Source: Luteococcus peritonei (GTDB lineage: Bacteria; Actinomycetota; Actinomycetes; Propionibacteriales; Propionibacteriaceae). From it: a DNA stretch of 64,000 nucleotides. The notes beneath the pieces were generated by a model that was not told where the DNA came from, did no database searches, and saw only the letters and a program-made list of their open reading frames with translations. The position numbers were made by a program, and so were the translations under genes. Positions 51,109 to 60,556 of this stretch are shown one piece after another; position 1 is the first letter of the stretch, and each line of letters opens with the position of its first letter. The DNA is taken from NCBI RefSeq assembly GCF_039526385.1, contig NZ_BAAAIX010000007.1, positions 1-64,000 of the forward strand, read 5' to 3'.

Positions 51109-54100
51109 GTGAACCTCCCCCGCAAGAGCCGTCTCCTCGTCCCCGTCACCCTGGCCGCCCTGGCCGTGACGGGGATCTCCCCGCTGGTCGCCGCTGCGGC
51201 CGAGAATGCCTGGAATGTCACCGAGCGCACCCCCTCGATGGTGACCGCCGACGCCCTGCCCACCACCCAGATCGACGGCATCGCCTGGGACCAGGTGATC
51301 GTCGGCAACACCGTCTACGTGGGTGGCGAGTTCGCCAACGCCCGCCCGGCCGGTGCCGCGCCCGGCACCAACCTGGTACCGCGTTCCAACCTGCTCGCCT
51401 ATGACATCACCACCGGCGTGCTCAAGCCCGGCTTCGCCCCCGTCGTGAACGGCAAGGTCAAGACCCTGACCGCCTCGCCCGACGGCCGCAAGCTCTACAT
51501 CGGCGGCTCCTTCACCACCGTCAACGGCCAGCCCCGCAACCGGATCGCGGCCATCAATCTGGCCGACGGCAGCCTGGACAAGGCCTTCGCCCCCTCGGCC
51601 AACAACTCGGTCGACGCCATCCACGTGGGCACCGAGACGGTCTGGTTCGGCGGCACCTTCTCCACTGTCGACGGCCAGCCCCGCGGCCGGCTGGCGGCCG
51701 CCACCACCGGCGGGCAGCTCACCGGCTGGGCGCCCACCGCAGACCTGTACGTGAGCGGCATGACACTCACCCCGGACGGCTCGAAGCTGGCCGTGGGCGG
51801 CACCTTCAACACCATCAATGGCACCGACAGCCCCGGCCTGGCCTTCCTCGACCCTGCCACCGGCGTGCTCCACCCCTTCGCCGCCAACCAGGTGGTGCAG
51901 AACCACGGCACCAGCTCGGGCATCTACTCGCTCAAGAGCGACGGCAAGAACCTGCTGGCCACCGGCTGGTGGTTCGGGGGCGTGGGCAACTTCGAGGGCG
52001 TGCTGTCCGCCAGCCCCACCGACGGCTCGATCCGCTGGATGGCCGACTGCCACGGCGACTCCTACGACGCCACCACCATGTCCGACGTCACCTATTCGGT
52101 CAGCCACCACCACTTCTGCAGCAACATCGGCAGCTTCCCCGAGCAGACCCCGCAGTACTTCGAGCGCGCGCAGGCCTTCACCGACAAGGCCACCACCACC
52201 GTGCGCCACGACACCGCGAACTACCACGACTTCTACGGCCAGCCCGCCCCCACCCAGATGGCCTGGAACCCGGAGCTGGCCGCCGGCAACGTCTCCGGCG
52301 CCTGGCAGGCCGCCTGGACCGCGGAGAGCAATGACACCTACCTGGTGCTGGGCGGCGAGTTCCCCAAGGTGAACCGGGTGGGCCAGCAGGGCCTGGTGCG
52401 CTTCGCCGTGCCCGGCACCGCCCCGTCGAAGACCGGACCCTCCTTCACCTGGGACTGGACCCCCACCACCACCGTGGTGGGCACCAGCGTGAAGCTGGGC
52501 TGGCCCTCCAATGTCGACCCGGACAACATGCGGCTCACCTACCGTGTCTACCGCGACGACCGGCCCGCCACCCCGCTGGCCACGCTGAGCGGCGACTCGC
52601 GCTGGTGGACCCGCCCGGCGATGGGACACCTGGACACCGGCCTGCAACCGGGGCGCACCTACACCTACTGGGTCACCGCCACCGATCCCGACGGCAACGT
52701 GGCCTCCAGCGTCCGGGTGAAGGCCACGGCCGGCACCACGGCCACCCCCACCACCCCCTACTCGGAGGCGGTCAGCACTGACGGCGCCTCCCACTACTGG
52801 CGGCTGCTGGAGCCGGCCGGTTCGCCCACCAGCATCGACTGGCGCTCCCAGGCGGACATGGCGTTGGCCCCGGGGGTGCAGCTGGGCCGCGACGGGGCGG
52901 TGGCCGGTGACGGCGCGGCCCGCTTCGACGGCACGGCCAATGGCCACGGCGCCTCCGGCAATCCCGAGGCGGCCCCGGCGGTCTTCAGCACCGAGCTGTG
53001 GTTCCGCACCACCACCACGACCGGGGGCAAGCTGATCGGTTTCGGCGATCGCGCCACCGGCTACAGCGGCTCCTACGACCGCCATGTCTACATGGACACC
53101 GCCGGCCGGCTGCACTTCGGGGTCTACCCGGGCAGCGCGAAGGTGGTCAGCTCCTCGCGTCCCTACAACGACGGTGAGTGGCACCACATGGTGGCCAGCC
53201 TCTCGTCGGCCGGCCAGCAGCTGTGGGTGGACGGCCGGCTGGTGGGCGGCGATGCCGGCTCCACCGCGGCCGAGATGGACTACCGCGGCCACTGGCGCGT
53301 GGGCGGCGACGCCGTCGCGGGCTGGCCCGGCAGCGAGGGCACCGGCAACGACTTCGCCGGGGACCTGGACGAGGTGGCGGTCTACCCGACCGCCCTGACC
53401 CGTGACCAGATCCGCAACCACTACACGCTGTCCGGACGCGAGCTGGGCCTGCCCGCAGCACCGGCCGACGACTACGGCAAGGCCGTCGAGGCGGACAACC
53501 CGGTGCTGCACTGGCGGCTGGACGAGGACGGCGGCACGGTGGCCCATGACGCCACCGACAACCTCTTCGACGGGGTGATCGCCGGCCGGCCCGCCTACGA
53601 CGTGCCCAGCACCGTCACCGGGGCGCAGGGCACCGCCATGGGCTTCGACGGGCAGGGCGCCCAGATCGGCTCCGAAGTCTCCTTCACGGCGCCCAAGGTC
53701 TTCAGCACGGAGGCCTGGATCAACACCACCAGCACCACCGGCGGCAAGGTGATGGGCTTCGGCAACCAGCGCAACGACCTGTCCTGGGCCTACGACCGCC
53801 ACGTCTGGCTGGACCAGACCGGACACGCCCACTTCGGCGTCCACAACGGCAGCGCGGTGAGCATCGACTCCGACGCCCCGCTCAACGACGGGCGCTGGCA
53901 CCACCTGGTGGCCACCCTGGGCAGCCAGGGGATGTCCTTCTGGGTGGACGGGGTGCTGCAGGGCACCAACCCGAACACCGGCGCGGACGACTACATCGGC
54001 TACTGGCGCGTCGGCGGCGACCGCTCCTGGAGCGGCGACGAGTGGTTCGACGGCAGCATCGACGAGGCCGCCGTCTACGGCCAGGCGCTCAGCCAGGCCC

Positions 54101-56052
54101 AGGTCCGCGCCCACTACCGGGCCTCCGGCGCTGATGCGAACCAGGCGCCCAGGCCCAGCTTCACGGTCAGCTGCGAGGGCGAGAGGTGCACCTTCGACGC
54201 CAGCGCCAGCAGCGATCCCGACGGCCTGGTGAACTCGCTCACCTGGGACTTCGGCGACGGCACCAAGGCCACCGGCGCCAAGGTCACCCGCACCTATCCC
54301 AGGAGCGGGCGCTACGACGCGGTGCTCACCGCCACCGACGACCAGGAGCTCAGCGCCAGCACCACCCGCCAGGTGGACGTCGCGGTGCCCAACAAGGCCC
54401 CGGTGGCCGCGATCCAGGCCAGCTGCACCGAGCTGGCGTGCAGCTTCGACTCCGGCGACAGCACCGATCCCGACGGCACCATCGCCGCCGTGGCCTGGGA
54501 CTTCGGCGACGGCACCAGCTCCACCGAGGCGGCCCCGCGGCACAGCTATGCCGCCCCGGGCAGCTACACGGTGGCGCTCACGGTCACCGACGACGCCGGC
54601 GCCACGCACCGCACCACGCGCACCGTGACGGTGGGCCACGGCAATGCGCTGCCGGTGGCGAGCTTCACCAGCGCCGTGGACGACCTCGCGGTGGCCGTCG
54701 ACGGCTCCGCCTCCACCGATCCCGACGGCACCATCACCGGCTGGGCCTGGGACTTCGGCGACGGCAGCACCGCCACCGGCGCCACCGCCCGGCACACCTA
54801 CACGAAGCCGGGCCGCTACACGGTCACGCTCACCGTCACCGACGATGCCGGCGCCAGCTCGCAGCGCACCGCCCAGGTGAACGTCACCGAGCCGGCCAAC
54901 CAGCCGCCCACCGCCCGCTTCACCGTGGCCGTGGACGGCAGCACGGTGGCGCTGGACGCATCCGGGTCCACCGACCCCGACGGGAGCATCGCGTCGGTGG
55001 CCTGGGACTTCGGTGACGGCACCACCGGGGAGGGGGTGCGGCAGAGCCACGACTACCCGACCGCCGGCAGCTACACCGTGACCGTCACGGTGACCGACGA
55101 CCAGGGCGAGAGCGCCAGCACCAAGCAGGCGATCACCATCGCGCCGCGCGCCAACCAGGCGCCTGCCGCCTCCTTCACCCAGACGGTGACGGACCTGACC
55201 GCGGCCTTCGACGCCTCCGCCTCCAGCGACCCGGACGGCACCATCACGGGCTACGCCTGGGACTTCGGCGACGGCACCACCGGCAGCGGATCCACCGCTC
55301 GGCACGCCTATGCCGCCCCGGGCAGCTACACCGTCACCCTGGTGGTCACCGACGACGCGGGTGCCACGCACCGCACCAGCCACACGGTCGAGGTCAGCGC
55401 CCCGGCACCGGTGGTGCAGCCGGTGGCCGCCGACGACTTCGCCACCAGCCGCACCCGCTGGGGCAGCGCCACCACCGGCGGCGCCTGGAGCTACCCGGTC
55501 TCGCCGTCCAGCTTCTCCACCGCCGACGGCCAGGGCCGGATCAGCGTGGGCGCCGGGGGCACCGCCAAGGCGCTGCTGCCCTCGGCCGTCGTGCTGGACA
55601 GCACCACCACCGCCGACCTGTCGGTGGACCGGATGACCACCGGGGGCGGGCTCTACGCCTCGCTGGTGGCCCGGGAGAAGGATTCGTCCAACTACATGAT
55701 GGGGGTGCGGCTGACCTCCAGCGGCGCCATGAGCATCGTCATGTACCGCAGCGTCAACGGCCAGGCCGTGGTGCTCAAGGACACCCCGGTGGCCGGGGCC
55801 CTCTACAAGCCGGGCAGTGTGGTGCATGCCAGCTTCCAGGTCTCCGGGCAGCCGACCACCACGCTGCGTGGGATGATCTGGGTCGACGGCCAGCCCAGGC
55901 CGGCCGCGCCCCAGGTCACGCTCACCGACGCCACCGCAGCCCTGCAGCGGGCTGGAAGCCCCGGCGTGAACGCCTACCTGTCCGGCTCGGCCACCAACGG
56001 CCCCGTGCTGCTCACCCTCGACAACCTGCTCGTCACGAAGGACCTGCCATGA
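51109..56052 (+). CDS. giant secreted propeller-FN3-LamG-PKD protein (paralog 2)
   Basis: A 1647-residue exported paralog of the preceding gene with more repeats. Signal peptide about 1-31, YVGG.F propeller (about 35-400), FN3-like (444-545), two LamG domains (about 550-775 and 790-1005), five PKD domains (WDFGDG repeats, 1012-1437) and the shared C-terminal module (1440-1647). Cysteines are few and paired (DCHGDSYDATT, HHHFCSN). It starts at GTG 51109. The lipoprotein gene downstream overlaps its stop, so the two are coupled. Adhesion or matrix function is inferred. Confidence 0.85.
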   Translation: MNLPRKSRLLVPVTLAALAVTGISPLVAAAAENAWNVTERTPSMVTADALPTTQIDGIAWDQVIVGNTVYVGGEFANARPAGAAPGTNLVPRSNLLAYDITTGVLKPGFAPVVNGKVKTLTASPDGRKLYIGGSFTTVNGQPRNRIAAINLADGSLDKAFAPSANNSVDAIHVGTETVWFGGTFSTVDGQPRGRLAAATTGGQLTGWAPTADLYVSGMTLTPDGSKLAVGGTFNTINGTDSPGLAFLDPATGVLHPFAANQVVQNHGTSSGIYSLKSDGKNLLATGWWFGGVGNFEGVLSASPTDGSIRWMADCHGDSYDATTMSDVTYSVSHHHFCSNIGSFPEQTPQYFERAQAFTDKATTTVRHDTANYHDFYGQPAPTQMAWNPELAAGNVSGAWQAAWTAESNDTYLVLGGEFPKVNRVGQQGLVRFAVPGTAPSKTGPSFTWDWTPTTTVVGTSVKLGWPSNVDPDNMRLTYRVYRDDRPATPLATLSGDSRWWTRPAMGHLDTGLQPGRTYTYWVTATDPDGNVASSVRVKATAGTTATPTTPYSEAVSTDGASHYWRLLEPAGSPTSIDWRSQADMALAPGVQLGRDGAVAGDGAARFDGTANGHGASGNPEAAPAVFSTELWFRTTTTTGGKLIGFGDRATGYSGSYDRHVYMDTAGRLHFGVYPGSAKVVSSSRPYNDGEWHHMVASLSSAGQQLWVDGRLVGGDAGSTAAEMDYRGHWRVGGDAVAGWPGSEGTGNDFAGDLDEVAVYPTALTRDQIRNHYTLSGRELGLPAAPADDYGKAVEADNPVLHWRLDEDGGTVAHDATDNLFDGVIAGRPAYDVPSTVTGAQGTAMGFDGQGAQIGSEVSFTAPKVFSTEAWINTTSTTGGKVMGFGNQRNDLSWAYDRHVWLDQTGHAHFGVHNGSAVSIDSDAPLNDGRWHHLVATLGSQGMSFWVDGVLQGTNPNTGADDYIGYWRVGGDRSWSGDEWFDGSIDEAAVYGQALSQAQVRAHYRASGADANQAPRPSFTVSCEGERCTFDASASSDPDGLVNSLTWDFGDGTKATGAKVTRTYPRSGRYDAVLTATDDQELSASTTRQVDVAVPNKAPVAAIQASCTELACSFDSGDSTDPDGTIAAVAWDFGDGTSSTEAAPRHSYAAPGSYTVALTVTDDAGATHRTTRTVTVGHGNALPVASFTSAVDDLAVAVDGSASTDPDGTITGWAWDFGDGSTATGATARHTYTKPGRYTVTLTVTDDAGASSQRTAQVNVTEPANQPPTARFTVAVDGSTVALDASGSTDPDGSIASVAWDFGDGTTGEGVRQSHDYPTAGSYTVTVTVTDDQGESASTKQAITIAPRANQAPAASFTQTVTDLTAAFDASASSDPDGTITGYAWDFGDGTTGSGSTARHAYAAPGSYTVTLVVTDDAGATHRTSHTVEVSAPAPVVQPVAADDFATSRTRWGSATTGGAWSYPVSPSSFSTADGQGRISVGAGGTAKALLPSAVVLDSTTTADLSVDRMTTGGGLYASLVAREKDSSNYMMGVRLTSSGAMSIVMYRSVNGQAVVLKDTPVAGALYKPGSVVHASFQVSGQPTTTLRGMIWVDGQPRPAAPQVTLTDATAALQRAGSPGVNAYLSGSATNGPVLLTLDNLLVTKDLP

Positions 56053-56774
56053 CCCCTTCCATCCCCCTCCGTCGGGGCCTGGCCGCCGCCACCGCCGGTC
56101 TGCTGCTGCTCGGCGCCGCTGGTTGCGACGGCGAGCAGCCGGCTGCCACCAGCGCCAGCCCGGCGGCCGACACCGCCACGGGCACGGCCAGCGCGGCCCC
56201 GGCCTCCGTCGCCGCGAAGTCCCGGGCCGAGGCGAGGGCGAAGGCCGGGACGACCCCGGCGGCCGGCCATGCCGGCGAGCCGCAGCGCCCCGCTGCCCGG
56301 CCCAGCCCGGTGGTCTCCACGCCGGTGGAGCCGCCCCGCCGCGGCAACATCAAGCAGACCGTGGCCCCGTCGCCGGTGGCGAGCGCCGCGACGGTGGCCT
56401 TCGGCCAGGACAGCCATGTCTCCGACGACGTGGTGGTGCGGGTCAGCGCGACGAAGGCCGTCACCACCAGTGCCAAGGTGCCCGGGGACGTGGCCGGGCC
56501 CGGCGTCCTGGTCACCGTCACCGTCGAGAACCGGTCCGAGCAGCCGCTGGACGCCAGCAATGCCGTGGTCACCCTCACCGCCTCGGACCAGAGCCCCGCC
56601 GTGATGAACCTGGGCGAGCCAACCGAGATGTTCAGCGGCGTCGTGGCGCCCGGTGCCACCGCCAGCGCCGACTACGCCTTCCGCGTCGCCAGGAACAAGC
56701 GCCGCCCGGTCACCGTCCAGGTGACCGTCGACCCCGCCCTCAAGGTGGCCAGCTTCACCGGGGACGTGGCATGA
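56049..56774 (+). CDS. lipoprotein with DUF4352-like domain
   Basis: A 241-residue exported lipoprotein; the lipobox ends at LLLGAAGC (Cys about 26). A long Ala/Pro-rich tether (27-110) leads to an immunoglobulin-like domain (about 115-241) with VLVTVTVENRSEQPLDASNA and FSGVVAPGATASADYAFRV, as in DUF4352/Telomeric-repeat-like extracellular proteins. It lies between the giant surface protein and a glycosyltransferase, overlapping both by 4 nt (ATGA). It may help anchor or export the surface complex. Confidence 0.75.
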   Translation: MTPSIPLRRGLAAATAGLLLLGAAGCDGEQPAATSASPAADTATGTASAAPASVAAKSRAEARAKAGTTPAAGHAGEPQRPAARPSPVVSTPVEPPRRGNIKQTVAPSPVASAATVAFGQDSHVSDDVVVRVSATKAVTTSAKVPGDVAGPGVLVTVTVENRSEQPLDASNAVVTLTASDQSPAVMNLGEPTEMFSGVVAPGATASADYAFRVARNKRRPVTVQVTVDPALKVASFTGDVA

Positions 56775-57745
56775 GCGGGCAGCGCGTGGTGGTGGCGGTG
56801 CTCACCTACAAGCGCCCCCAGGACCTGGTCGAACTGCTGCCGGTGCTGGTGCGGCAGGCCGCCTCGGCCGGCCGGCTGGGCATGACCGGCCGCGTGCTGG
56901 TGGTGGACAACGACCCGGCCGGCAGCGCCCGGCAGGCCGTCGAGTCCTTCCGTGCGGAGCAGCCGGTGGCGGTGGACTATGCCAACGAGACCGTGCCCGG
57001 CATCGCCGCCGCCCGGGCCCGTGCCCTGGTCGAGGCCGCCGAGGACGGCTGGCTGGCCTTCATCGATGACGACGAGCGTCCCGGTGAGAACTGGCTGGTG
57101 GACCTGCTGCAGACCGCCCGCGACCACCAGGCCGTCGGGGTGGCCGGTCCGGTGCGCTCCGTGCTGCCCGAGGGGGCCGATCCGTGGATCGCCGAGGGAG
57201 GCTTCTTCGACCGTCGCCACCGCTGGGGCCTGCAGCGCGGTGCCGAGCTGGACGAGGCCGCCACCAACAACCTGCTGGTGGACATGGACTTCGTGCGTAC
57301 CCACCAGCTCACCTTCCTCACCACCCTGGGGCTGACCGGCGGCGAGGACTCGATGTTCACCCGGGGCCTGGTCCGCAATGGCGGCCGGCTGGTCTGGTGC
57401 CCGGAGGCCGAGGTGAGCGAACCGGTGCCCGCGCAGCGAGCCACCCGTCGTTGGGTGCTGCAGCGGGCGCTCAGCTACGGCAACTCCGCGGCCCTGGTGC
57501 GTCGCACCGAGCACGACGCCCCGGCGGTACGGGTCCGGCTGGTGGCCGGCGGCCTGGCCCGCACCGGCGGCGGCCTGCTGCGCGCCGGGCTCGGGACCGT
57601 CCGTCGTGACACCTTCGGCCAGGCGCAGGGCCTGCGCACCGCCCTGCGGGGCGTCGGGATGGCCCTGGGCGGCGCGGGTCTGGCCTGGAGCGAGTACGCC
57701 CGCGACGGCCGTCACCTGGTGCGCGCCGAGGTGCACCCGGGCTGA
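56771..57745 (+). CDS. glycosyltransferase family 2
   Basis: A 324-residue GT-A enzyme. Motifs: VAVLTYKRPQDLVELLPVL, VVDNDPAG, the metal-binding LAFIDDDERPGENWL and LTGGEDSMFTRGL in the acceptor region. The C-terminal ~70 residues are Gly/Arg-rich and could lie on the membrane. Start ATG 56771 overlaps the lipoprotein stop. It probably adds a sugar to the repeat unit; donor unknown. Confidence 0.87.
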   Translation: MSGQRVVVAVLTYKRPQDLVELLPVLVRQAASAGRLGMTGRVLVVDNDPAGSARQAVESFRAEQPVAVDYANETVPGIAAARARALVEAAEDGWLAFIDDDERPGENWLVDLLQTARDHQAVGVAGPVRSVLPEGADPWIAEGGFFDRRHRWGLQRGAELDEAATNNLLVDMDFVRTHQLTFLTTLGLTGGEDSMFTRGLVRNGGRLVWCPEAEVSEPVPAQRATRRWVLQRALSYGNSAALVRRTEHDAPAVRVRLVAGGLARTGGGLLRAGLGTVRRDTFGQAQGLRTALRGVGMALGGAGLAWSEYARDGRHLVRAEVHPG

Positions 57746-57859
57746 GCGCCACCACCACCGTCACAGCCCTTTGCCAGTTGGAGACCGGCATACTGGGGCA
57801 ACTGGTGCGGGGGCGCCTGAACGGTCCCGTCGCACGTCATCCTGGAAGGCGACATCTGC

Positions 57860-59224
57860 ATGGACCTGCGCGGCTACCTGACCCTGATCCGCAAGTACCT
57901 GCCCCTGATCCTGGCGGCCTCCCTGCTGGGTCTGCTGGGCGGCTTCGGCCTGTACGCCGCGACCCCCAAGAGCTATGCCGCCGACGTGCAGTTCTACGTC
58001 TCGACGCCGGTGCCGGACGGCACCAGCGCCCAGTCCGGCGGCCAGTTCGCCACCGGCCGGATGACCTCCTACGGGGAGCTGCTCAGCAGCCAGGAGCTCG
58101 GTGAGCGCGTGGTCAAGGCCGCCGGCCTGACCGACCTCAGTGGGCTGCAGGTGGCCAAGAAGATCACCGCCACCAGCTCGGTGGACTCGGTGCTGCTCAA
58201 GGCCACCGTGACCGACACCGACCCGCAGCGTGCCCTGGCCATCGCCCAGGGCATCGACAAGGTCTTCGGCCCGATGGTGGACAAGCTGGACAACACCGGT
58301 CGCACGGTGCCGATCGTGCAGATCAACACCGTCTCCGCGCCCAAGGTGAACCCCAACCCGGTGGCCCCCAAGCCCAAGATGAACCTGCTGCTCGGCCTGG
58401 CGCTGGGTCTGGGCCTCTCGCTCGCCTTCGCCGTGGTCCGCGAGCTGCTGGACCAGTCGGTGAAGAGCCCCGAGCAGGCCCGCGAGGTGGTGGGCGCCCC
58501 GGTGATCGGCACCATCCCGGCCGACAAGGCCAGCGACGACCGCCAGCTGCTGGTGGGATCCGACCGCACCACCGCGCGCGCCGAGGCCCACCGCCAGCTG
58601 CGCACCAACCTGGCCTTCCTGGACAGCGCCCGCAGCGCCAAGGTGATGGTCTTCACCTCGCCCGCCGGCGCCGACGGCACCTCCACGGTGGCCGCGAACA
58701 CCGCCCTCGCCTTCGCCGAGGCAGGCGAGCGGGTCTGCCTGGTGGAGGGAGACCTGCGCAGCCCCGGTGCGCTGGCCGCCTTCGCCCGCTTCGGCAACGG
58801 CCTGGACCCCGAGGCGCTGACCGGTGACGGCCTGTCGGCCGTGCTGGCCGGCCGCGCCGAGCTGGGCGCCGTGCTGCGCACCTGGCGCAGCGAGAACACC
58901 AGCCTGGACCTGCTGGGCGCTGGACAGGTGCCCCCCAATGCCGCCGAGCTGCTGGCCTCGCCGCGCCTGGAGGCCACCCTGGCCGAGCTGCGCTCTCGCT
59001 ACGACCGGGTCGTGGTGGACGCCCCGGCCCTGCTGCCGGTGGCCGATGCCTCCGTGCTGGCCGCCGCCGCGGACGGCGTCGTGCTGGTGGCGCGCAGCGG
59101 TCGCACCACCACCGCCCAGCTGCAGGCCGCCCGCTCCGCGCTGGAACCGATCCGCGCCCGCATCCTGGGCGTCGTGATGAACCGCGCCCGCACCGCGGGC
59201 AGGACCGCCGCGCGGCGCGGCTGA
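57860..59224 (+). CDS. Wzz-like chain-length regulator with degenerate BY-kinase domain
   Basis: A 454-residue protein. The Wzz domain has a membrane helix at about 14-33, an extracytoplasmic loop and a second helix (about 177-195). The C-terminal part (about 240-454) is BY-kinase-like. Its Walker A reads SPAGADGTST: the P-loop lysine is Thr (T274). Walker A' is CLVEGDLR with Glu replacing the first Asp. There is no C-terminal tyrosine cluster. ATP-dependent autophosphorylation is therefore unlikely, and polymer length control may work without it. A 114-bp gap precedes it. Confidence 0.85.
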   Translation: MDLRGYLTLIRKYLPLILAASLLGLLGGFGLYAATPKSYAADVQFYVSTPVPDGTSAQSGGQFATGRMTSYGELLSSQELGERVVKAAGLTDLSGLQVAKKITATSSVDSVLLKATVTDTDPQRALAIAQGIDKVFGPMVDKLDNTGRTVPIVQINTVSAPKVNPNPVAPKPKMNLLLGLALGLGLSLAFAVVRELLDQSVKSPEQAREVVGAPVIGTIPADKASDDRQLLVGSDRTTARAEAHRQLRTNLAFLDSARSAKVMVFTSPAGADGTSTVAANTALAFAEAGERVCLVEGDLRSPGALAAFARFGNGLDPEALTGDGLSAVLAGRAELGAVLRTWRSENTSLDLLGAGQVPPNAAELLASPRLEATLAELRSRYDRVVVDAPALLPVADASVLAAAADGVVLVARSGRTTTAQLQAARSALEPIRARILGVVMNRARTAGRTAARRG

Positions 59225-59226
59225 GC

Positions 59227-60528
59227 ATGTCCACCTCCGTCCTGCCGGGTGCCCGGCCGGCGCCCAGCCGCCTGCGACGCGGGCTCGACGGCTGGCGCAC
59301 CGCCGAGTGGCTGCTGGCCGCCTTCTGCATCGTGATGGTGGCCGCCCGGATCCGGCTCGGTGGTGGCCTGGTGGTCGCCGACCCGCTGGCCTGGCTGCTG
59401 GCGCCGCTCTGGCTGCCGGTGCTGCGGCGCTATCGCGGGGCCCGCACCCTGCTGGTGGTGGGCCTGGTGGCCTGCTGCGCCAGCTGGGTGCTCACCCGCT
59501 ACGCCTCGGTGGACCACCACGTGAGCATGAAGCTCAACTCCCAGATCATCAAGGTCATCGCCTCCATGCTCACCGGCACCGGGCTGCTGCTCTGGGCCCG
59601 CGAGCACGTGCGGATGCCGCACCTGCTGGCCCTGTTCGGGATCGGCCTGCTGATCGCCGGGCCCTCGAGCGCCAAGCTGTTCGCGCAGAACCCGTGGAAG
59701 TTCGGCTTCTCCATCCCGGTGACCATCATCGTGGTGGGCCTGGTGGGCAGCCAGAAGCGGCCTCGGGCCACGCTCGGGGCGCTGGCCTTCTTCGGCCTGC
59801 TCTGCGTGCTCACCGACGCCCGCTCCAACCTGTCGGTGCTGCTGCTGACCATCGTGCTGATCGGGTGGCGGCTGATGCCCGGCGTGCGCTCCCGGCGCAG
59901 CACCGTGCTGGGCACCCTGTCCGCGCTGGCGGCCGTGGCGGCCGCCGCCTACTACGGACTGCAGGCCGCCATCCTGGACGGTGTGCTGGGCGAGGAGACC
60001 CGTGCCCGCTCCGAGGAGCAGCTGCGCACCTCCGGCAGCCTGCTGCTGGGCGGGCGCCCCGAGCTGGGTGCCTCGACGGCCCTGTTCCAGCACCGGCCGA
60101 TGGGCTTCGGGGGCGGCACCTTCCTGAACTCGATCGACCTCACCGCCGCGAAGAACGGCATGGCCACCCTGGGCTATGACCCCAACAACGGCTACGTCGA
60201 GCGCTTCATGTTCGGCCGCGGCACCGAGCTGCACTCGGTCCTGTTCGACCTGTGGAGCTGGTGCGGCATCGCCGGCCTGGTCTTCGCCCTGCTGGTGGCG
60301 ATCAACGTGCTGGTGATCCTGGGCCACCAGCTGAACCACTCGCCGGTCTCCGGCGCGGCGGTGGTCTTCGTGGCGCTGCTGACGCTGTGGAACCTGCCCT
60401 TCAGCCCTTGGTTGGCCTCGGTGCCGATCATGGTGCTGGTGCTGGCCGCCGGCCTGCCCAGACGGCCCTCCACCCTGCCGCAGCTGCGCCGCGAGTCACC
60501 CGACGAGGGCCTGGTCGACTACGTCTGA
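59227..60528 (+). CDS. O-antigen polymerase/ligase-like membrane protein (Wzy)
   Basis: A 433-residue protein with about 10-12 helices and a large extracytoplasmic loop (about 250-335: EETRARSEEQLRTSG, GFGGGTFLNSIDLTAA, GRGTELHSVLFDLWSWCG). The loop's Arg and His residues match Wzy/WaaL-type polymerases and ligases. It probably joins lipid-linked repeat units outside the membrane. It starts 2 nt after the Wzz-like stop, so the two are coupled. Low sequence conservation of the family limits certainty about polymerase versus ligase. Confidence 0.82.
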   Translation: MSTSVLPGARPAPSRLRRGLDGWRTAEWLLAAFCIVMVAARIRLGGGLVVADPLAWLLAPLWLPVLRRYRGARTLLVVGLVACCASWVLTRYASVDHHVSMKLNSQIIKVIASMLTGTGLLLWAREHVRMPHLLALFGIGLLIAGPSSAKLFAQNPWKFGFSIPVTIIVVGLVGSQKRPRATLGALAFFGLLCVLTDARSNLSVLLLTIVLIGWRLMPGVRSRRSTVLGTLSALAAVAAAAYYGLQAAILDGVLGEETRARSEEQLRTSGSLLLGGRPELGASTALFQHRPMGFGGGTFLNSIDLTAAKNGMATLGYDPNNGYVERFMFGRGTELHSVLFDLWSWCGIAGLVFALLVAINVLVILGHQLNHSPVSGAAVVFVALLTLWNLPFSPWLASVPIMVLVLAAGLPRRPSTLPQLRRESPDEGLVDYV

Positions 60529-60556
60529 CCCGGGCCGGGCAGCTGCCCCGGGCCTC
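60529..60556. terminator. possible bidirectional terminator
   Basis: CCCGGGC can pair with GCCCCGGG with one bulge, next to the perfect GGGCAGCTGCCC palindrome, in the 26-bp gap between convergent wzy- and wzx-like genes. The stem is imperfect and lacks a T-run. Confidence 0.4.

Noticed and set aside
47472..55827. Very long minus-strand open frames opposite the giant secreted proteins
   Set aside because: They are Gly/His/Val/Arg-rich antisense shadows in high-GC DNA; the plus strand has signal peptides and recognisable domains.
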